From positions 1,748,001-1,812,000 of the forward strand of contig OX327694.1 in NCBI GenBank assembly GCA_946807835.1: 64,000 nt of DNA. Reading direction: 5' to 3'. Made by a program: the position numbers and the translations under genes. This document shows, in pieces, positions 61,276 through 64,000 of this stretch. Origin of the DNA: Ailanthus altissimus (Eukaryota; Streptophyta; Magnoliopsida; Sapindales; Simaroubaceae). The notes under the pieces are model-generated. The model was not told the origin of the DNA. It searched no databases and saw nothing but the letters and a program-made list of their open reading frames with translations. The stretch's first letter is position 1; each line of letters opens with the position of its first letter.

Positions 61276-61522
61276 TTTAGAAAAATACCAATTTGGTCCC
61301 TACTTTTATGGATATATACTAATTTAGTCATCACTTTTCTAATATATAATATGTTAGTCCCTACACGGATGTTTTTGGTAATTTTTATTATCATTTTTGT
61401 CCTTGAACAACTACTATTTTTTTTTTGTTCCTAGAAAAACTAACATGGTATATATTTAAAAAGTGAGGACTAATTAGTATATATTCATAAAACCAGGAAC
61501 CAAAATGACATTTTTTTCTAAA
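61276..61522. mobile_element. MITE with terminal inverted repeats of about 60 bp
   Basis: The left end TTTAGAAAAATACC ... TGGATATATACTAATT and the reverse complement of the right end TTTAGAAAAAAATGTC ... TGAATATATACTAATT pair over about 60 bases. It interrupts S copy 2 at a place continuous in copy 1 (near 49730-49745). 247 bp, no coding region. Class not assigned. Confidence 0.75.
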
Positions 61523-62130
61523 TTCTTATAAGAGATTGTCACAAAAATTCTTATTTGAATGTGGATCGCTAAATTTTTTTTTATCTTAAGTTGTGATAAG
61601 AGATTGTCATGTAGGATAGATTCTTATAAGAGATTGTCATGTAAGAGGTAAGTCTTGCAATTAGATAAGAAAATATTTAATTATAAAAATTAGATTTTTC
61701 ACACGATAAGAAATTACCACGTGAGATAAATTTTCCACCCGATAAAAGATTACCACATAAGATAGATTCTTAGAAGAAATTACCACATGAAAGGTAAATC
61801 CGATGATTAGGTGGAGAAAAATAGCTAGTGATAGAAATTATTTTTCACATAATATGTCGTTCCTATGATTAGGTAAGAAAAATTGTTAGTGATAGAAATT
61901 AGGTGAGTTTTAGATTTATACAAATAAGTAAGCAACATTTAAATTTTAAAATTATATATTTAGAACTCTAATAAGAGATTATCACATGAAATGTGATTCA
62001 TGTGATTATGTAAGACAAATGACTAATGATAGAAATTAGGTGGGTATTAAATCTACATGGATGGTAAGCAATATTTAGATGTCAAAATTACGTGTTTTGA
62101 ATTCTAATAAGAGATTATTATATAAATGTT

Positions 62131-62530
62131 TTTATATAACTATGTGGGAGAAAATAACGGATAATATAATTATGTGAGAAAGAATGACTCGTGGTAAAAA
62201 TTAGGTGGGTGTTATAAAAGATTACCCAGTGCAAGGAGAATTCCGTAATTAAGTGGGCAAAATTGGCTAGAGATACAAATTAGGTGGGCCAGTAGCAAGG
62301 ACCAATTCGTGACCAATAGCAACCCTATGCTCTACTTTGTAACCAATCGAGAAAAACGATGATTGGTCTTAAACCAATCACCAACTGTGACTAATAGCAC
62401 CCTAAGCTCCGCTTAGTAGCCAATCCGAGAAATACAGTGGGTGCTTTGAAAGCAAAAAGCTTCTTTTACAAATATCTCTTAACTGCCTTTCTCTTTTATA
62501 AATATCTCTTAACTTTCCATTTCTAGCATT
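62131..62530. other. Repeated CCAAT-containing stretch and TATA-like tandem
   Basis: 62312-62375 and 62386-62440 are similar (GACxAATAGCA, CCTAxGCTC, TAxCCAATC, GAGAAAxAC), each with CCAAT. Two copies of a CTTTTATAAATATCTCTTAA-like unit follow (62464-62520). It looks promoter-like, but no gene could be built downstream in the window. Confidence 0.35.
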
Positions 62531-64000
62531 TTAGTCCATTAGCTTCTCCTACTCAAACAAAATAAACAAGAGGCCCCGTCATAACCATTAGTTTCATTTT
62601 GTTGTTTTTTTTAAAGAGCATGTGCATCTCGTCAAGATGTTATTCAATGTCACGCTAAATGCATTGTAGCTAAAGGTTGTATTATTATTTTGTAATAGTT
62701 GGACCAGAACGTGACCGCAAAATCCACAGCCAGTTAACATATTTCCATCAGTGGCGGCTGCAGTCTTTATCTCTTGTCGTCTCAATTGAAAAAAGTCATT
62801 GTTTTGTCACCACAAATCAAGTCAAATAACAAGAATTTTCAGCTGAGAGCTAAATGCAGTTCTTTGTAGGCTAGCTTGGTGATTATAATGGATGAGAAAT
62901 ATCCATTGACAAATGATCCGAGTGAGTGGAAAATTGGAAGCTTTTGCATCTCCTACGTCAATGGTGCCAAGTTTTCTTCTTTGACTGACAAATCAAATTA
63001 CAATCATCGTGTAGAATGCGGTGAGAGGCGACCTAGAAACTTTCAGACTTTTTTATAACACTGATATTTTATCAAATACCTATTATACAACACACACATA
63101 TACATATATCAGAATTATTTAACCCTTAGACACATCCCAATTATACAATATGTATATTTATATTTATATCGGACCATACATCATTTAACACTTGGACACT
63201 CCCAAATTCACATCACTTAACATATGATTGTATTATACAATTTATACATCTATTAAAACTATACATCATGTAATACTTAGATTCGCTTGAACCTACATCT
63301 ACAAAATATCTACTAATACTATATATCACTTAACACTTGAGGAAACCCAGGCCCACATCACTTAACACTTGGGCATTGTTAAATTATATAACATATACAT
63401 CAACCTAGGCCATATATCATTTAACACATGTGCAGATCCATACTTCTACAATAAGAAAAATAGAAGCTCTTATAAAAAGAGAAAAATATTTACATTGTCT
63501 TGAAGTTTTACCAAGATTTGAACTCTGATCACATCTAGGGGTGCACAAACTAAGACTTTTGAACTAACAACTGAATGCTAAAAAATTTAAGACTTTAATT
63601 AGATAAGTTTTTAATTTACTCTTTTTAATCTTTAAATTCAAAATAAAATAAAATAATTATTAAAATTTTCCATCTCTTAATGTCATCAATATTATTCGGA
63701 TTAATAGATAACTTTTCAATTTGTTTCATGCTTTCTTTTATATTTTTTTGATACTTCTTTTTAAAAAATAAAATATAGTCAGATTAATGTATCTTTGTAA
63801 AGTTTAAAATAAGATACAAAGATGATTTTTCCACCTCTCCCTCTCTGTTTTTTTTTTTTTTTAAGAATGCATATTATTATTAGTGCAAACAATAATCAAA
63901 TATACACTAACTCAAAGACCATGGTATGGAATACAACCACAATATTTCAATTTTGTTACAGACTGCATATTTAGCCAAAAAGTGAACCACAATATTTCTA
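62531..64000. other. AT-rich DNA at the right edge
   Basis: 63080-63430 repeats a loose unit built on ATCACTTAACACTTGGxCA with TATACAT words (about four copies). A short open frame at 62876-63058 has no recognised domain. No gene supported. Confidence 0.35.

Larger units (their letters stand above)
54065..62130. repeat. Repeat unit S, copy 2 (about 1.7 kb plus insertions)
   Basis: Pieces 54065-54317, 60443-61275 and 61523-62130 join to match copy 1 in order. Interrupted by copia element C (54318-60442) and a MITE (61276-61522). The join across element C matches the continuous sequence of copy 1 near 48908-48930. The right part repeats a unit of about 140 bp (TAGAAATTAGGTGGGT ... ATAAGAGATTATCACATGAA). 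Confidence 0.7.

Noticed and set aside
62876..63058. 60-aa open frame near the right edge
   Set aside because: No domain, no homologous copy in the window, and no splice or promoter support beyond the uncertain TATA-like repeats.
1..64000. Endogenous pararetrovirus (caulimovirid) insertion
   Set aside because: All reverse transcriptase pieces sit in copia or gypsy domain order with LTRs; no movement-protein-like or coat-like sequence was seen.

Overview
This is a nuclear genomic window from a dicot-like flowering plant. It is AT-rich and full of retrotransposons. The only gene models that join up cleanly are two intron-containing SABATH-family (SAM-dependent carboxyl/N-) methyltransferase genes with GT/AG introns in phase 0. 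The species cannot be named from the sequence. Nothing bacterial, viral-episomal or organellar was seen.

Layout. 1-1.9 kb: one end of a gypsy-like element that runs off the left edge. 1.9-4.2 kb: AT-rich repeats. 4.2-5.6 kb: SABATH gene 1 (+, 4 exons, 383 aa). 5.7-9.3 kb: a short inverted-terminal-repeat element and a solo copia LTR. 9.3-14.1 kb: decayed Ty1/copia element A (+). 14.7-15.5 kb: a SABATH pseudogene (+). 15.5-21.0 kb: Ty1/copia element B (-), with a perfect target-site duplication (TSD). 22.1-24.5 kb: a foldback-type element holding an array of short palindromes and a nested solo LTR. 25.4-41.7 kb: a Tat-lineage Ty3/gypsy element (gag-pol on -) with an antisense extra ORF, 33-bp minisatellites, a cluster of SINE-like units and a nested long solo LTR. 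42.7-43.9 kb: a non-LTR retroposon with a 19-bp TSD. 46.9-48.3 kb: SABATH gene 2 (-, 4 exons, 369 aa). 48.6-52.7 kb and 54.1-62.1 kb: two copies of one repeat unit, each broken by different insertions. Those insertions are a solo LTR, a DNA element carrying a MADS-box gene fragment, copia element C with its own nested solo LTR, and a MITE.

The two SABATH genes and the pseudogene look like a dispersed tandem family: exons 2 and 3 are identical in length in the two genes. Such enzymes methylate small acids (salicylate, benzoate, jasmonate type) or xanthine alkaloids, and the substrate cannot be read from sequence alone. Each gene departs from the family consensus at different cofactor or metal positions. 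Everything else is mobile DNA or its remains. Many boundaries are fixed by TSDs read directly from the sequence.

The observations most worth following are the MADS-box capture at 51.9 kb, the palindrome array at 22.5 kb, the palindromic head-to-head SINE-like units at 28.7-29.4 kb, and the complementary active-site changes in the two methyltransferases.
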